Shown here one piece after another: positions 50,812-62,184 of a stretch of 64,000 nucleotides of DNA. This DNA comes from Acetobacteraceae bacterium (lineage in GTDB: Bacteria > Pseudomonadota > Alphaproteobacteria > Acetobacterales > Acetobacteraceae). The position numbers were made by a program, and so were the translations under genes. The notes beneath the pieces were generated by a model, which ran no database searches, was not told the DNA's origin, and was given only the letters and a program-made list of their open reading frames with translations. The DNA is taken from positions 62,001-126,000 of the forward strand of contig JAIXWG010000015.1 in NCBI GenBank assembly GCA_027482245.1. The letters are read 5' to 3'. Numbering within the stretch: the first letter of the stretch is position 1; the number at the start of each line of letters is the position of its first letter.

Positions 50812-51870
50812 TCAGGCCGCTCCGCGGCGGGCGGGCTCCGCCTCCCTCGCCCGCACGATCTCCCGCGCCAGCTGGTCCACCGTCATCTCCTGCTCCACCG
50901 CGCCCGCCTGCATCGCGGCCTTGGGCATGCCGTAGACGACGCAGCTCGCCTCCGTCTGGCCGAGCGTCCGCGCGCCGGCGCGGCGCATCGCCAGCAGCCC
51001 ATGCGCGCCATCCTTGCCCATGCCGGTCAGGATGATGCCCATCGCATTCGCGCCCGCGGCGGCCGCCACGGAATGGAACAGCACGTCCACCGAGGGCCGG
51101 TGCCCCGATACCGGCGGGCCATCATGCAGGCGGCAGGCATAGTGCGCGCCCGTGCGCGTGACCTCCAGGTGCCGCGCGCCGGGGGCGATGTAGACCTGGC
51201 CCGGCATGATGCGGCGCCCATCCGTCGCCTCCACCACCGTCATCGCGCATTGCTGGTCGAGCCGCCGCGCGAAGCTGGTCGTGAAGCCCGCCGGCATGTG
51301 CTGCGTGATGACGATGGCGGGCGCCGTCGCCGGCATCTGCAGCAGCAATTGCTGCAAGGTCTCCACCCCGCCCGTGGAGGCGCCGACGGCCACGATGCGC
51401 CCCGCCGTGGACAGCGCGGCATCCACCTGCAGCGGCGCGCTGGGCGCGCTGCGGGCCACCCGCGCCCGCGGCCGCGCCGCGGCGGCGGTCCGGACCTTGG
51501 CGATCAGTTCCTCCCCCAGCGCCACCATGCCGCTGCGGATGTCGATCAGCGGCTTGCCGACATAGTCGATGGCGCCGAGTTCCAGCGCCCGCACCGCCGC
51601 ATCCGTGCCCTTCTGCGTCAGGGTGGAGACGACGACAACGGGCATGGGGCGCAGCGCCATCAGCTTCTCCAGGAAGCTGAGGCCGTCCATCTTCGGCATC
51701 TCGATGTCGAGGGTCAGGACATCCGGCGACAGCGCCTTGATCTTCTCCCGCGCCACCAGCGGATCGCCCGCGGTGCCCACCACCTCGATGCCCGGATCGG
51801 CGGACAGCAGTTCCGTCAGCAGCTGCCGGATCAGCGCGCTGTCATCCACCACGAGCACCTTGATCGGCAT
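50812..51870 (-). CDS. cheB: protein-glutamate methylesterase/deamidase CheB
   Basis: This 352-residue chemotaxis adaptation enzyme has an N-terminal receiver (VLVVDDSALIRQL, phospho-Asp55 in LDIEMPKMDG) and a C-terminal methylesterase with Ser in VGASTGGVE, His in TQHMPAGF and Asp in GMGKDGAHG. It removes methyl groups set by CheR on the receptors. GGAGGAG lies seven bases before 51870, favouring it over the ATG at 51891. It is the last gene of the che operon. Confidence 0.97.
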   Translation of the reverse strand: MPIKVLVVDDSALIRQLLTELLSADPGIEVVGTAGDPLVAREKIKALSPDVLTLDIEMPKMDGLSFLEKLMALRPMPVVVVSTLTQKGTDAAVRALELGAIDYVGKPLIDIRSGMVALGEELIAKVRTAAAARPRARVARSAPSAPLQVDAALSTAGRIVAVGASTGGVETLQQLLLQMPATAPAIVITQHMPAGFTTSFARRLDQQCAMTVVEATDGRRIMPGQVYIAPGARHLEVTRTGAHYACRLHDGPPVSGHRPSVDVLFHSVAAAAGANAMGIILTGMGKDGAHGLLAMRRAGARTLGQTEASCVVYGMPKAAMQAGAVEQEMTVDQLAREIVRAREAEPARRGAA

Positions 51871-51887
51871 CCCGCCGCTCCTCCCTG

Positions 51888-52523
51888 TCATTCGAAGATC
51901 TCGACGCTGCCGGCGACGGGCCGGGCCGCGAGGTGGCGGCGCAGGCGGCCCTCCACGGCGGAAACCGTCTCCGTCGCCTCCGGCAGCAGGCGCATGAAGG
52001 CGCGGCCCGGCACGGGCTGGTAGACGACGCTGCGCGCCCGCGTGCCGCCGAGGTGCCGCACCACCGCGTGCATCCCCTCCGCCTTCAGGTAGGCGTCGAT
52101 GAAGGCGATGTTGCGCGCGCCGACGGAATCGGTGCTGGCGCCGAGCCTGGCGCCGCCGAACAGCTTCACCTCCAGCCGCGACCGGTGGGCGCCACGCGCC
52201 AGCAGGTCGTTCACCAGGCGCTCCATCGCGAAATTGCCGTAGCGCAGGCTGGCCGCGGCCTTGCCCCAGCCGCCATCGACGCTGCTCGGCAGCATGAAGT
52301 GGTTCAGCCCGCCGACGCGCGCGACGGGGTCGCGGATGCAGGCCGAGATGCAGGAACCGAGCACGGTGACGATCACCGCCTCCTCCTCCCCGGAGACATG
52401 ATACTCCCCGGGCCCCACCTTGACCGCGCGGTGCCCGGACAGCGGATCGCCGGAGAGCAGCAGGCGCGAATGCAGCGCGGCGCCATCCGTGCCAGGGCCC
52501 GGCGGCGCCAGGGCGGCGCTCAT
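51888..52523 (-). CDS. cheD: chemoreceptor glutamine deamidase CheD
   Basis: A 211-residue cysteine deamidase: Cys in VTVLGSCISACIRDP, His in GGLNHFMLP and Thr/Ser later in the family core (KLFGGARLG). It converts receptor Gln residues to Glu. It has a longer N-terminus (about 30 residues) and C-terminus than the shortest homologues. It overlaps cheR (ATGA) and precedes cheB. Confidence 0.96.
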   Translation of the reverse strand: MSAALAPPGPGTDGAALHSRLLLSGDPLSGHRAVKVGPGEYHVSGEEEAVIVTVLGSCISACIRDPVARVGGLNHFMLPSSVDGGWGKAAASLRYGNFAMERLVNDLLARGAHRSRLEVKLFGGARLGASTDSVGARNIAFIDAYLKAEGMHAVVRHLGGTRARSVVYQPVPGRAFMRLLPEATETVSAVEGRLRRHLAARPVAGSVEIFE

Positions 52524-53377
52524 TTGACCCTGCGGTAGATCGTTCGCCCGAGATGCGTGAAGCGCTCGCTCACGCGGTAGAGGCTCTCGGAATGGCCGAC
52601 GAAGAGGATGCCGCCGGGCTTCAGCATCTCCGCGAAGCGGTCGAACAGCACGCGCTGCGTCGGCTTGTCGAAGTAGATGACGACGTTGCGGCAGAAGATC
52701 GCATCGAAGGGGCCGCGCATCGGCCAGGGGCCGAGCAGGTTGAGCGAGCGGAAGGCGATCAGCTCCTTCAGCTCATCCCCCATGGCGACGGTCGAGGCAT
52801 CGACGCGGCGGACATGCGCGCGGCGCAGCTCCGCCGGGATCGCCGCCGCGCGCTCCATGCCATAGAGGCCGGCGGCGCCATGCGCGACCATGTCGGTGTC
52901 GATGTCGGTTGCGAGGACCTTCGCATCCCAGGATTCGAGGTCCGGCATGGCGCGATGCAGCGTCATCGCGATGCTGTAGGGTTCCTCGCCGGAGGAACAG
53001 CCGGCCGACCAGATGCGCAGCCTGCGCTGGTCGCGCGGCAGCGCGGGCAGCACGCGGTCGCCCAGCGCCTCGAAGTGATGCGGTTCGCGGAAGAAGCCGG
53101 TGAGGTTGGTGGTGATCGCATTGATCATCCGCACCCGTTCTCCCGCGCCATCCGGCCCGTCCAGCATCGCGCGGTAGTCGGCGAAGCTGGTCAGGCGCAG
53201 GGCCCGCAGCCGGCGCCGCAGCCGGCCATGCACCAAATCCCTCTTGTTCTGGCCGAGGACGATGCCCGACGCTTCCCGCACCATGGCGGCGATGGCGACG
53301 AAATCCTCGTCATGCAGGATCACTTCCTGCATGAGCGCCGCAACGGAGGGCCCGGGCAGGCTGACCGCGGCGGACAT
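52520..53377 (-). CDS. cheR: chemotaxis protein methyltransferase CheR
   Basis: This 285-residue SAM-dependent methyltransferase has an N-terminal helical domain with NKRDLVHGRLRRRLR, the SAM motif IWSAGCSSGEEPYSIAM and FDAIFCRNVVIYFDKPTQ. It methylates glutamates on the receptors encoded upstream. The ATG at 53377 overlaps the receptor stop (TGATG) with GGAAGGAG five bases away; an earlier start at 53392 is less likely. Confidence 0.97.
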   Translation of the reverse strand: MSAAVSLPGPSVAALMQEVILHDEDFVAIAAMVREASGIVLGQNKRDLVHGRLRRRLRALRLTSFADYRAMLDGPDGAGERVRMINAITTNLTGFFREPHHFEALGDRVLPALPRDQRRLRIWSAGCSSGEEPYSIAMTLHRAMPDLESWDAKVLATDIDTDMVAHGAAGLYGMERAAAIPAELRRAHVRRVDASTVAMGDELKELIAFRSLNLLGPWPMRGPFDAIFCRNVVIYFDKPTQRVLFDRFAEMLKPGGILFVGHSESLYRVSERFTHLGRTIYRRVK

Positions 53378-55968
53378 CAGAACTCCTTCCACTCGTCATC
53401 GGCCGCGGCCGCGCGGGCGGGGGCGGGCTTGCCGGCGCGCGCGGCAGGCGGGGCGGCGGGGCGGGCCGCCGGCTTCGCCCCCGTGCGGGCCTTCGGCGCC
53501 GGCGGCGCGGCGTCCAGCACGAAGGCGGAGACCATGCCGGACAGCGCTTCGGTCTGCTCCTCCATGGACTTCGCGGCGGCCGCCGCTTCCTCGACCAGCG
53601 CGGAGTTCTGCTGCGTGATCTTGTCCATCTGCGCGACGGCGACGTTGACCTGCTCGATCCCCGCCGACTGTTCCTGCGACGCGGCCGAGATCTCCGCCAT
53701 GATGTCCGTCACGCGCTTCACGGAGCCGACGATCTCATCCATCGTCTGGCCGGCGGAGGCGACGAGCTTCGACCCGCTATCCACCTTCTGCACGCTGTCG
53801 GAGATCAGCGCCTTGATCTCCTTCGCCGCATTGGCGCTGCGCTGGGCCAGGTTGCGCACCTCCGCCGCCACCACCGCGAAGCCGCGCCCCTGGTCGCCGG
53901 CGCGCGCCGCTTCCACCGCCGCGTTCAGCGCCAGGATGTTGGTCTGGAAGGCGATCTCGTCGATCACGCCGATGATGTCGCTGATCTTGCGGCTGGACTG
54001 CGTGATGCCGTCCATGGTGCGGACGACTTCCGTCACCACCATGCCGCCACGGGTCGCGATCTCGCTGGCCGAGGCGGCGAGCTTGTTCGCCTGCAGCGCG
54101 CTTTCCGCGTTCTGCTTCACCGTGCTCGTCAGTTCCTCCAGGCTCGCCGACGTCTCCTCCAGGCTGGAGGCCTGCTCCTCCGTCCGCTGCGACAGGTCGG
54201 TGTTGCCCATCGCGATCTCCCGCGATGCGGTCGCGATGGTGGCGCAGCTTTCGGTGATGCCGGCGACGACGCCCGACATGGTGTCCAGCAGGCCGTTGAT
54301 GCCGGCGCAGAGCGCGCCGATCTCTCCCACCTTGCCGTCCAGCGGCACGCGCTGGCTGAGGTCATTCGCCTGCGCCGCGCCGACCACCGCCTGCGTCTGC
54401 GCCACCGCCTGCTTCAGCGCGTCGGCGGCCTCGACCTGCGCTGTGATGTCGGTGGCGTATTTCACGACCTTGAAGGGCTTGCCGTTCATGTCGAGGATCG
54501 GGTTGTAGCTGGCCTGGATCCAGACGTGCCGCCCGCCCTTGCCGAGGCGCTTGTACTGCCCCGCATCATTCTCGCCACGCGCGAGCTTGTCCCAGAACAC
54601 GCGGTAATCGGGGCTCTGGCGATAGGCAGGCTCCACGAACATCGAATGGTGCTGGCCGCGCACCTCCTCCAACGTATAGCCCAGCGTCTGGAGGAAGTTC
54701 GAGTTGGCGGTCTGGATCCGGCCATCGAGACCGAACTCGATCACCGCCATCACCTTGTCGATGGCCGCGATCTGGCCGCGGAAATTCGCTTCCTGCAGCT
54801 TCACGTCCGTGACGTCGGTCGCGTATTTCACGACCTTGAAGGGCTTGCCGTTGGCATCCAGGATCGGGTTGTAGGTGGCCTGGATCCAGACCTCCCGCCC
54901 GCCCTTGGCGATGCGCTTGTACTGCGCCGCGTCGTATTCGCCGCGGCCCAGCTTCTCCCAGAACGCCTTGTATTCCGGGCTCTGCCGGTAGGCCATGTCC
55001 ACGAACATGGAGTGGTGCTGGCCGCGCACCTCCTCCAGCGTATAGCCAAGGACGGCGAGGAAATTGGCGTTGGCGTGCAGCACCCGGCCATCCAGGCTGA
55101 ACTCGATCACGGCCATTGCCTTGTCGATCGCCGCGAGCTGGCCCTGCTGCGTGCGCAGCGTGGTCACTTCCTGCCACTCCAGGATGTTGCCGTCATAGGT
55201 CCCATCGGGCGCATGGCTGGCATTGACGGTGAGCGCAAACTTGACGTCGCCGACGCTGATGTCGGTGCGATGCGGCAGGCGGGATTCGTCCGCCAGCATC
55301 CGCCGCTGATGCGTGGGATCGCGGTGGAAGGTGTCGATGCACATGCCGACGATGCGTTCCGGCACGAAGTTCGGCCAGATCTTCCGGAACTCCGTCTCGT
55401 GCCGCTTCAGCAGCTCGACCGTCGTGCGGTTCACATGGGTGACGACGAAGTCGCGGTCCACCATCATCAGGGCGGCAGAGACGACATCGATGGACTGCGT
55501 GACGCGGTGGCTCTTCGCCTCCTCCGTCGCCTGCACCGTCACGTCGCGCGCCAGCACGACGCTGCGCGCCGGGCGGCCCTGTTCCGCCGCCAGCGGGTGC
55601 ATCATCAGGTCCAGCACAAGGCCCCGCCCGGCAACACCGGCATGACGCAGCCGCACCTGGCCGGGCTGGCCCGTCAGCAGCAGGTCGCGGAAGCGGCGAT
55701 GCGCGGCGCTGTCGCGCTCCGCCTCCTCCAGCAACGCGGCATGCGGGCGCGCGGCCAGCGCTTCGACCGTGACCCCCAGCAGCGCGGCCAGGGGCGCATT
55801 CGCGTCCTGCACCACGCCATCGGCGCCCAGCACCATCATCGGCTGGGCCGCGTCGATCGCAGCCATGACCGCGGCCATGTCGCGGGCGCTGGCGCGGCGG
55901 TCGCCACCGGCGCGGCGATCGGTGAAGCTGGCGGGCAGCAAGGCCCGCGCGGTCCGGCTCATGAACAT
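53377..55968 (-). CDS. soluble methyl-accepting chemotaxis protein with PAS repeats
   Basis: An 863-residue receptor without membrane helices. Two diverged PAS-like domains (about 30-160 and 165-275) precede two near-identical PAS repeats (about 280-400 and 400-520), each with [25 protein letters not shown] and VKYATDVT. A signalling domain follows (about 560-800), with [20 protein letters not shown] at the tip. A Pro/Ala linker leads to the C-terminal DDEWKEF, a WxxF tether for CheR/CheB. PAS domains suggest haem or flavin redox sensing. Confidence 0.95.
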   Translation of the reverse strand: MFMSRTARALLPASFTDRRAGGDRRASARDMAAVMAAIDAAQPMMVLGADGVVQDANAPLAALLGVTVEALAARPHAALLEEAERDSAAHRRFRDLLLTGQPGQVRLRHAGVAGRGLVLDLMMHPLAAEQGRPARSVVLARDVTVQATEEAKSHRVTQSIDVVSAALMMVDRDFVVTHVNRTTVELLKRHETEFRKIWPNFVPERIVGMCIDTFHRDPTHQRRMLADESRLPHRTDISVGDVKFALTVNASHAPDGTYDGNILEWQEVTTLRTQQGQLAAIDKAMAVIEFSLDGRVLHANANFLAVLGYTLEEVRGQHHSMFVDMAYRQSPEYKAFWEKLGRGEYDAAQYKRIAKGGREVWIQATYNPILDANGKPFKVVKYATDVTDVKLQEANFRGQIAAIDKVMAVIEFGLDGRIQTANSNFLQTLGYTLEEVRGQHHSMFVEPAYRQSPDYRVFWDKLARGENDAGQYKRLGKGGRHVWIQASYNPILDMNGKPFKVVKYATDITAQVEAADALKQAVAQTQAVVGAAQANDLSQRVPLDGKVGEIGALCAGINGLLDTMSGVVAGITESCATIATASREIAMGNTDLSQRTEEQASSLEETSASLEELTSTVKQNAESALQANKLAASASEIATRGGMVVTEVVRTMDGITQSSRKISDIIGVIDEIAFQTNILALNAAVEAARAGDQGRGFAVVAAEVRNLAQRSANAAKEIKALISDSVQKVDSGSKLVASAGQTMDEIVGSVKRVTDIMAEISAASQEQSAGIEQVNVAVAQMDKITQQNSALVEEAAAAAKSMEEQTEALSGMVSAFVLDAAPPAPKARTGAKPAARPAAPPAARAGKPAPARAAAADDEWKEF

Positions 55969-55990
55969 GGGATGCCTTTCTGCGGCAGGA

Positions 55991-56533
55991 TCAGGACAGG
56001 GACGCGGAAGAGGCGGGCACCAATTCGGCGTCCGTCAGGTTGAGCAGGTTGTCGAGCGAGACGAGGGAGACCATGCCGTGTTCACGCGGGATGAGCCCCG
56101 CCAGCAATCGCTCCGGCACGCCGGCGCCGATCTCCGGCACCGCGCGGATCTCCTCCGCGCCCACGGTGATGATGTCGGACACGCTGTCCACCAGCAGGCC
56201 CGCCATGCGCGTCGCCGTCTGGATGATCACCACCACATGCATCGCCGTCGCTTCCGTCGCACCCAGCCCGAAGCGCGCGCGCAGGTCGAGGATCGGCACG
56301 ATCGTGCCGCGCAGGTTGATCACGCCGCGCACCCAGGCCGGCGCGTGCGGCAGGGCCGTCGTCTCCGACCAGCCCTTGATCTCCCGCACCGACAGGATGC
56401 CGATCCCGTATTCCGCATCACCCAGCGTGCAGGTGATGTACTGCGCCGCGCCGCTTTCCGCGGGGCCTGCGGCGATGGCGCCCCGTGGTGGCGCTTCGCT
56501 CCCGGCCAGCCGGGGCTGCATCGATGCCTGCAT
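55991..56533 (-). CDS. cheW: chemotaxis coupling protein CheW
   Basis: This 180-residue adaptor has the CheW beta-barrel: [20 protein letters not shown], the conserved [20 protein letters not shown] and [10 protein letters not shown]. It links the receptors to CheA. It has a 25-residue Ala/Pro-rich leader. It lies between the two PAS-receptor genes, 22 bases ahead of the shorter one. Confidence 0.96.
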   Translation of the reverse strand: MQASMQPRLAGSEAPPRGAIAAGPAESGAAQYITCTLGDAEYGIGILSVREIKGWSETTALPHAPAWVRGVINLRGTIVPILDLRARFGLGATEATAMHVVVIIQTATRMAGLLVDSVSDIITVGAEEIRAVPEIGAGVPERLLAGLIPREHGMVSLVSLDNLLNLTDAELVPASSASLS

Positions 56534-56616
56534 GACAGCCTTCCCGTTATCGACCGGCGGCGTGGTTCTGGCCGCCGGTCCCTTTCACTGTGAGTTCCAA
56601 CCTTTGTCGCGGCGCG

Positions 56617-59600
56617 TCAGAACGCCCGCCAGTCACCCTCGGCAGCCTTGGCCGCAACCCGGGCCGGCCGCTTCGTGGCGGCGGGCGGAGGCGCGACCGG
56701 TGCGGCCACCGGCCTGGTTGGCGCGGCCCTGGTTCCATCCAGCGTGAAGGCCGACACCATCTGCATCAGCATCTCCGTCTGCTGTTCCATCGACTTGGCG
56801 GCGGCTGCCGCTTCCTCGACCAGCGCGGAGTTCTGTTGGGTAATCTTGTCCATCTGTGCGACCGCTACGTTAACCTGCTCGATCCCCGCCGACTGTTCCT
56901 GCGACGCGGCCGAGATCTCCGCCATGATGTCCGTCACGCGCTTCACCGCCGTGACGATCTCCTCCATCGTTTGGCCGGCGGCACCGACAAGCTTCGACCC
57001 GCTATCCACCTTCTGCACGCTGTCGGAGATCAGCGCCTTGATCTCCTTCGCCGCATTCGCGCTGCGCTGGGCCAGGTTGCGCACTTCCGCCGCCACCACC
57101 GCGAAGCCGCGCCCCTGGTCGCCGGCGCGCGCGGCTTCCACCGCCGCGTTCAGCGCCAGGATGTTGGTCTGGAAGGCGATCTCATCGATCACGCCGATGA
57201 TGTCGCTGATCTTGCGGCTGGACTGCGTGATGCCGTCCATGGTTCGGACGACTTCCGTCACCACCGTGCCGCCACGGGTCGCGATCTCGCTGGCCGAGGC
57301 CGCCAGCTTGTTCGCCTGCAGGGCGCTCTCCGCGTTCTGCTTCACCGTGCTGGTCAGTTCCTCCAGGCTCGCCGAGGTCTCCTCCAGGCTGGAGGCCTGC
57401 TCCTCCGTCCGCTGCGCCAGGTCGGCATTGCCCATCGCGATCTCCCGCGACGCGGTGGTGATGGTGCCGCAGCTTTCGCCGATCGCCCCCACCATGCCGG
57501 ACATGGTCTCCAGCAGCCCATTCACGCCGCTGCACAGCGCGCCGATGTCGCCCGCCTTGCCGTCCAGCGGCACGCGCCGGCTGAGGTCGTTGGCCTGCGC
57601 CGCGGCGACCACATCCTGCGTCTCACGGACCGCGAGCCGCAGCGCCTCGCTGAAGCGATGCTGCTCCTCCATCCCGTCGACGATACGGTTCAGGCCACCG
57701 GCGAGCCGCGCCACCGCGCCTTCGACGCCATCGAGCTTGACGCGGCGGGTGAAGTCGCCGTCCAGCGAGGCGCCGACCACTTCCTCCGCATCCCCGACGG
57801 TGACCGCGACGGCGCGGGCGGCGAGCACCTCCGCCGTCACATCGGTCGCATACTTCACGACCTTGAAGGGACGGCCATTCATGTCGAGGATCGGATTGTA
57901 GCTGGCCTGGATCCAGATCTCCCGCCCGCCCTGGCCGATGCGGCGATAGCGGCCGGCGTCGTATTCGCCACGGCCGAGCTTGTCCCAGAAGGCGCGATAT
58001 TCCGGCGTGTGCCGTTCGGCCGGATCGACGAAGAGCGAATGGTGCTGCCCGCGCACCTGGTCCAGCGTGTAGCCGACGGTCGCCAGGAAATTCGCATTCG
58101 CCGAAAGCACGCGGCCATCCAGCCCGAACTCGATCACCGCCTGCGCCTTGTCGATCGCGGCGATCTGGCCACGCAGATCGGCTTCCTGCATCACGGCCGC
58201 GGTGATGTCGGTGGCATACTTCACCACCTTGATGGCCTTGCCGGCGCCATCCAGGATCGGGTTGTAGCTGGCCTGGATCCAGACCTCGCGGCCATCCCGG
58301 CCAATCCGCCTGTAGCGGCCGGCATCGTGCTCGCCGCGGGCCAGCTTCTCCCAGAAGGCGCGATAGGCGCCGGATTGCCGTTCGGCCGCGTCGACGAACA
58401 TCGAGTGGTGCTGGCCGCGGATTTCATCCAGCGTGTAGCCGAGCGAGGCCAGGAAGCCGGCGTTGGCGTCCACGACGCGGCCATCCAGCGTGAACTCGAT
58501 CACGCCCATCACCTTGTCAATCGCCGCGAGGCGCCCGACGGCATCGGCCTCACGCTCCCGCACCGCGGTCACGTCGGTGGCGTATTTCACCACGCGGATG
58601 GGCTTGCCCTCCGCATCCAGCACGGGGTTGTAGCTGGCCTGGATCCAGACCTCGCGCCCACCCTTGGCGATGCGCTTGTAGCGCCCCGAATCGTAGTCGC
58701 CGCGATGCAGCTTGTCCCAGAAGGCGCGATAGGCCTGGCCCTGGCTCTCCGCGGGATCGACGAGGATCGAATGATGCTGGCCGCGGATCTCCTCCAGCGT
58801 ATAGCCGACGAGCGCGAGGAAGTTGGCGTTGGCGTCGAGGATGCGGCCATCGAGGCCGAACTCGATCGTCGCCATCGCGCGGTCGAGGGCCGCGATGCGG
58901 CGCTGCTGCCCCGCCTGGTCCGTGATCTCCCGCCACTCCAGCAGGCGATGCGGCGCGCCATCCACCATCGTCAGCGTGACCGCGAAGCGCGCCTTGCCGA
59001 TGTCGACCTCGCAGGTCTCCGCGCCGCCGCGGCGCCCCTTCAGGGAACGCGGCAGTCCCGCCAGCCGCAGGCCCTGCGGCGCCGCCGGATCGGCATCGGG
59101 CCACAGCGCGCGGAAGCCTGCCTCATGCTGCCGCATCATGGCGCGAGCGGCGTCGTTCGCGTCGCGGACGACAAGGCCTTCATCCACCAGCATCATCGGC
59201 GTGCTGAGGGCGGCGATCGTCGCGCGGTCACCACGCGCCTTCGCGTCATCCGCTGCCAGGGCCGTCATGTCCCGCACCACCACGGCGGCCGTCGAGACCG
59301 GATGGCCGGGTTCCGCCGCGATGGCGGCGCAGTCGAGTTCCAGCAGCACATCGCTGCCCGCCACGCCGCGCGCCGAAAGGCGCACCACCGCATCCTCGCC
59401 ACGGCCCAGCCGGTCGAGCAGGCCGCGATAGACGGCGCCATCGCGGTCCGTCGCCGTCAGCAGGCTGCCGAGCGACCGTCCCGCCAGCGCATCCGGCGCC
59501 AGGCCCAGCAGCGCCGCGAAGCGCTCATTCGCCTCGATCACCTGGCCATCGGCGGCCAGCGTCAACAGCGCCTGCGAGCGCCCGAGCGCAACCTGCGCGG

Positions 59601-59697
59601 CGACGAGGCTGCGGATGGAGGCACGGCGGTCCCTGCCGGACCGGCGATCACTGAAGCCGCCAGGCAGCAAGGCCCTGGCGGCGCGACTCATGAACAT
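56617..59697 (-). CDS. soluble methyl-accepting chemotaxis protein with extra PAS repeat
   Basis: A 1026-residue paralogue of the receptor at 53377. It has two diverged N-terminal PAS regions and then three tandem PAS repeats (about 275-395, 395-515 and 515-635; motif GYTL(D/E)..RGQHHS), one more than its neighbour. A linker (about 640-740) and a signalling domain almost identical to the neighbour's follow. The C-terminus ends EGDWRAF, again a WxxF tether. There is no transmembrane segment. It is the first receptor gene after cheA. Confidence 0.95.
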   Translation of the reverse strand: MFMSRAARALLPGGFSDRRSGRDRRASIRSLVAAQVALGRSQALLTLAADGQVIEANERFAALLGLAPDALAGRSLGSLLTATDRDGAVYRGLLDRLGRGEDAVVRLSARGVAGSDVLLELDCAAIAAEPGHPVSTAAVVVRDMTALAADDAKARGDRATIAALSTPMMLVDEGLVVRDANDAARAMMRQHEAGFRALWPDADPAAPQGLRLAGLPRSLKGRRGGAETCEVDIGKARFAVTLTMVDGAPHRLLEWREITDQAGQQRRIAALDRAMATIEFGLDGRILDANANFLALVGYTLEEIRGQHHSILVDPAESQGQAYRAFWDKLHRGDYDSGRYKRIAKGGREVWIQASYNPVLDAEGKPIRVVKYATDVTAVREREADAVGRLAAIDKVMGVIEFTLDGRVVDANAGFLASLGYTLDEIRGQHHSMFVDAAERQSGAYRAFWEKLARGEHDAGRYRRIGRDGREVWIQASYNPILDGAGKAIKVVKYATDITAAVMQEADLRGQIAAIDKAQAVIEFGLDGRVLSANANFLATVGYTLDQVRGQHHSLFVDPAERHTPEYRAFWDKLGRGEYDAGRYRRIGQGGREIWIQASYNPILDMNGRPFKVVKYATDVTAEVLAARAVAVTVGDAEEVVGASLDGDFTRRVKLDGVEGAVARLAGGLNRIVDGMEEQHRFSEALRLAVRETQDVVAAAQANDLSRRVPLDGKAGDIGALCSGVNGLLETMSGMVGAIGESCGTITTASREIAMGNADLAQRTEEQASSLEETSASLEELTSTVKQNAESALQANKLAASASEIATRGGTVVTEVVRTMDGITQSSRKISDIIGVIDEIAFQTNILALNAAVEAARAGDQGRGFAVVAAEVRNLAQRSANAAKEIKALISDSVQKVDSGSKLVGAAGQTMEEIVTAVKRVTDIMAEISAASQEQSAGIEQVNVAVAQMDKITQQNSALVEEAAAAAKSMEQQTEMLMQMVSAFTLDGTRAAPTRPVAAPVAPPPAATKRPARVAAKAAEGDWRAF

Positions 59698-59801
59698 CGC
59701 CTACACTTCCTCTTGTTCTGCTTGATTGCCCGGCGCCGTTCCGGCGTCCGTCAGGTGGTCTGGTCCCAGTCGGGCGATCCGGCCCGCGGCCGGCATCGCC
59801 C

Positions 59802-61814
59802 TCAGTGCAGTGCGGCAGGCAGCGGGGTGGCGTGGCGCCCTGGCGTGGCAGGCAGGCGCGTATCCGCCAGCCCGGCGACATCCAGAATCAGCGCCACGCG
59901 CCCATTGCCGAGAATCGTGGCCCCACCGATGCCGCGGATCGGGCCGTAATTGTCTTCCATGCTCTTCACCACGACCTGCTGCTGGCCGATCAGATCGTCC
60001 ACCAGCAGGCCGACACGGCCCGCATGGTCCGTCTCCGCGATCACGACGATGCCGCGCGAGGGATCCTGCACCGCATCCGCGACACCCAGCACGCGGTGCA
60101 GGGCGAGCAGCGGGATGTAGGCACCGCGGATGGACAGGACCTGCCCATGGCCGACGACATCGTGGATGTCCTGCGGACGCGGCCGCAGGCTTTCGACGAT
60201 GGCGGCGATCGGCACGATATACGCTTCACGCCCGACGGAGACGGCGAGGCCATCCATCACCGCCAGTGTCAGCGGCAGGGAGAGGATGAAGCGCGAGCCC
60301 TCCCCCATGCGCGATTCCACCGCGATGCGCCCGCCGAGCGACTGGATGTTGCGGCGGACGACGTCCATGCCGACGCCGCGGCCGGAGACGGCGGACACCG
60401 TCTCCGCCGTCGAGAAGCCGGGCATGAAGATCAGCTCATCGATCTCGGCATCCGTCAGCAGCGCATCCGCGGCGATGATGCCGCGTTCACGGGCGCGCGC
60501 CAGCACGCGGGCGCGGTCGATGCCACGGCCGTCGTCGCTCAGCTCGATCAGGATGCGCCCGCCGCGCTGTTCCGCGGAGAGGTGGACGGTGCCCTGGCGC
60601 GGCTTGCCGGCGGCTGCCCGCTTCTCCGGCGTCTCCAGCCCATGATCCAGCGCATTGCGCAGGAGATGCGTGAGGGGATCGGCCAGCTGCTCGACCACCG
60701 TCTTGTCGATCTCGGTCGCCTCCCCCGTGACGACCAGCCGGACGTCCTTGCTGAGCTGCTCGGACAATTCGCGCACCAGCCGCGGCATGCGGGAGAAGAC
60801 GGACTTCACGGGCTGCGTGCGGATGGCCATGACGCCTTCCTGCAGCTCCCGCAGGTGCTGCGACAGCGTCTCCAGCCCCGCGAGTAGCCCCGGGCAGACC
60901 TCCGGCGGCACGGTGCTGCCGAGCTGCTGCAGCATCGCCTGGTTGATGACCAGTTCCCCCACCAGGTTGACCAGCCGGTCCACCTTGGCGACATCGACCC
61001 GCACCGACTGCACGGCCGCCGGCTGGTCGGCACGGGCCTGGGTGGCCTGCACCGCGGCGGCGGCGGTGGCGGCCGGTGCATCCTCCGCCGCCAGCGGCGT
61101 CGCGGCCAGCGGTTCGATCAGCAGGTCGCAGTCATCGACGACGAACTCGAAGATCTCCTCCACCTGCGCGCGCGGCACCGGCGCGTCGAGCGTCAGGGTC
61201 CAGTCGAGATACGCATCCTCCGGCTCCAGCGCCTCCAGCCCCGGCAGGCGGTCGAGTGCGACCGAGACGGAGAGGGGGCCGAGCGCGCGCAGCGCCCGGA
61301 TCAGCAGCAGCGGTTCGTTGGCGTGCCTGAACAGCGCGGCATGCGGCCGGAAGACGATGCGCCAGCCCGCACCATCGGCCGCGACCGGCCGCGTGGTGGC
61401 AGCGGGGGCCGCGGCGACGTGTTCGGCACCCGGCTCCTCCACCACCGCTGCCAGCGCGGCGATCAGCCCCTGCTCGAAGGCCACGGGCACGGCTTCCTCG
61501 CGCTGTTCCGCCGCCAGGAGATCGGCCAGCGCATCCGTCGCTTTCAGCAGCAGCGCCAGGCGATCCGGCGTCGCCGCCAGGGCGCCATCGCGCATCCGGT
61601 CCAGCAGCGTCTCCATCACATGGGCGAGGCCGACCAGGCGCGTGAAGCCGAAGGCGCCGCCGCCGCCCTTGATGGAATGGATCGCGCGGAACAGCGCGTG
61701 CATCGTGTCCCCATCCCCGCGATCCTCGGCCAGGGCCGAGAGCTGGGCATAGGCGCTCTCCAGCAGCTCGGCACTTTCCTCGAAGTAGGTTGCGCGGAGG
61801 TGGTCGAAGCTCAT
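59802..61814 (-). CDS. cheA: chemotaxis sensor kinase CheA
   Basis: A 670-residue kinase. The N-terminal HPt domain has phospho-His46 in RAIHSIKGGGGAFGF. A linker holds a diverged regulator-binding region (about 150-240). The dimerisation helix has VDRLVNLVGELVINQAML, and the ATP site has LLRNALDHGLETPEKRAA, ELSDDGRGID and GRGVGMDVV. The C-terminal CheW-like domain starts near 520. It phosphorylates CheY and CheB. It is three bases after cheY. Confidence 0.97.
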   Translation of the reverse strand: MSFDHLRATYFEESAELLESAYAQLSALAEDRGDGDTMHALFRAIHSIKGGGGAFGFTRLVGLAHVMETLLDRMRDGALAATPDRLALLLKATDALADLLAAEQREEAVPVAFEQGLIAALAAVVEEPGAEHVAAAPAATTRPVAADGAGWRIVFRPHAALFRHANEPLLLIRALRALGPLSVSVALDRLPGLEALEPEDAYLDWTLTLDAPVPRAQVEEIFEFVVDDCDLLIEPLAATPLAAEDAPAATAAAAVQATQARADQPAAVQSVRVDVAKVDRLVNLVGELVINQAMLQQLGSTVPPEVCPGLLAGLETLSQHLRELQEGVMAIRTQPVKSVFSRMPRLVRELSEQLSKDVRLVVTGEATEIDKTVVEQLADPLTHLLRNALDHGLETPEKRAAAGKPRQGTVHLSAEQRGGRILIELSDDGRGIDRARVLARARERGIIAADALLTDAEIDELIFMPGFSTAETVSAVSGRGVGMDVVRRNIQSLGGRIAVESRMGEGSRFILSLPLTLAVMDGLAVSVGREAYIVPIAAIVESLRPRPQDIHDVVGHGQVLSIRGAYIPLLALHRVLGVADAVQDPSRGIVVIAETDHAGRVGLLVDDLIGQQQVVVKSMEDNYGPIRGIGGATILGNGRVALILDVAGLADTRLPATPGRHATPLPAALH

Positions 61815-61817
61815 GGC

Positions 61818-62183
61818 TCAGCCCGCCACCCGCTTGACGACATCGACCAGCTTCTCCGGGTCGAAGGGCTTCACCAGCCAGCCCGTGGCGCCGGCGTTCT
61901 TGCCCTCCAGCTTCTTCCCGGAATCGGATTCCGTCGTCAGCATCAGGATCGGCAGCGACCGGCATTTCGGGTCGGCGCGCAGCGCGCGGATCAGCGACAC
62001 GCCATCCATGATGGGCATGTTGAGGTCGGTGATGACGACATCCACCGGCTTCGCCTGCAGCGCCACCAGCGCCTTCTGGCCATCCTCCGCCTCGCTCACC
62101 TCGAAGCCCGCCTTGCGGAGGGTGAAGGAGACCATCTCCCGCATCGTCCGCGAGTCATCGACGGTCATCACACGCTTCGCCAT
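61818..62183 (-). CDS. cheY: chemotaxis response regulator CheY
   Basis: This 121-residue single receiver domain has Asp9/Asp10 in MTVDDSRTM, phospho-Asp53 in VITDLNMPIMDG, Thr in MLTTESD and Lys in GWLVKPFD. It carries the signal to the flagellar switch. It is encoded between the STAS protein and cheA with almost no spacing. Confidence 0.96.
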   Translation of the reverse strand: MAKRVMTVDDSRTMREMVSFTLRKAGFEVSEAEDGQKALVALQAKPVDVVITDLNMPIMDGVSLIRALRADPKCRSLPILMLTTESDSGKKLEGKNAGATGWLVKPFDPEKLVDVVKRVAG

Positions 62184-62184
62184 G

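Noticed and set aside
56590..59949. 1119-residue plus-strand open frame opposite the receptor gene
   Set aside because: It is the antisense shadow of a clear receptor gene, created by high GC and repeated PAS codons; the translation is low-complexity His/Arg/Gly.
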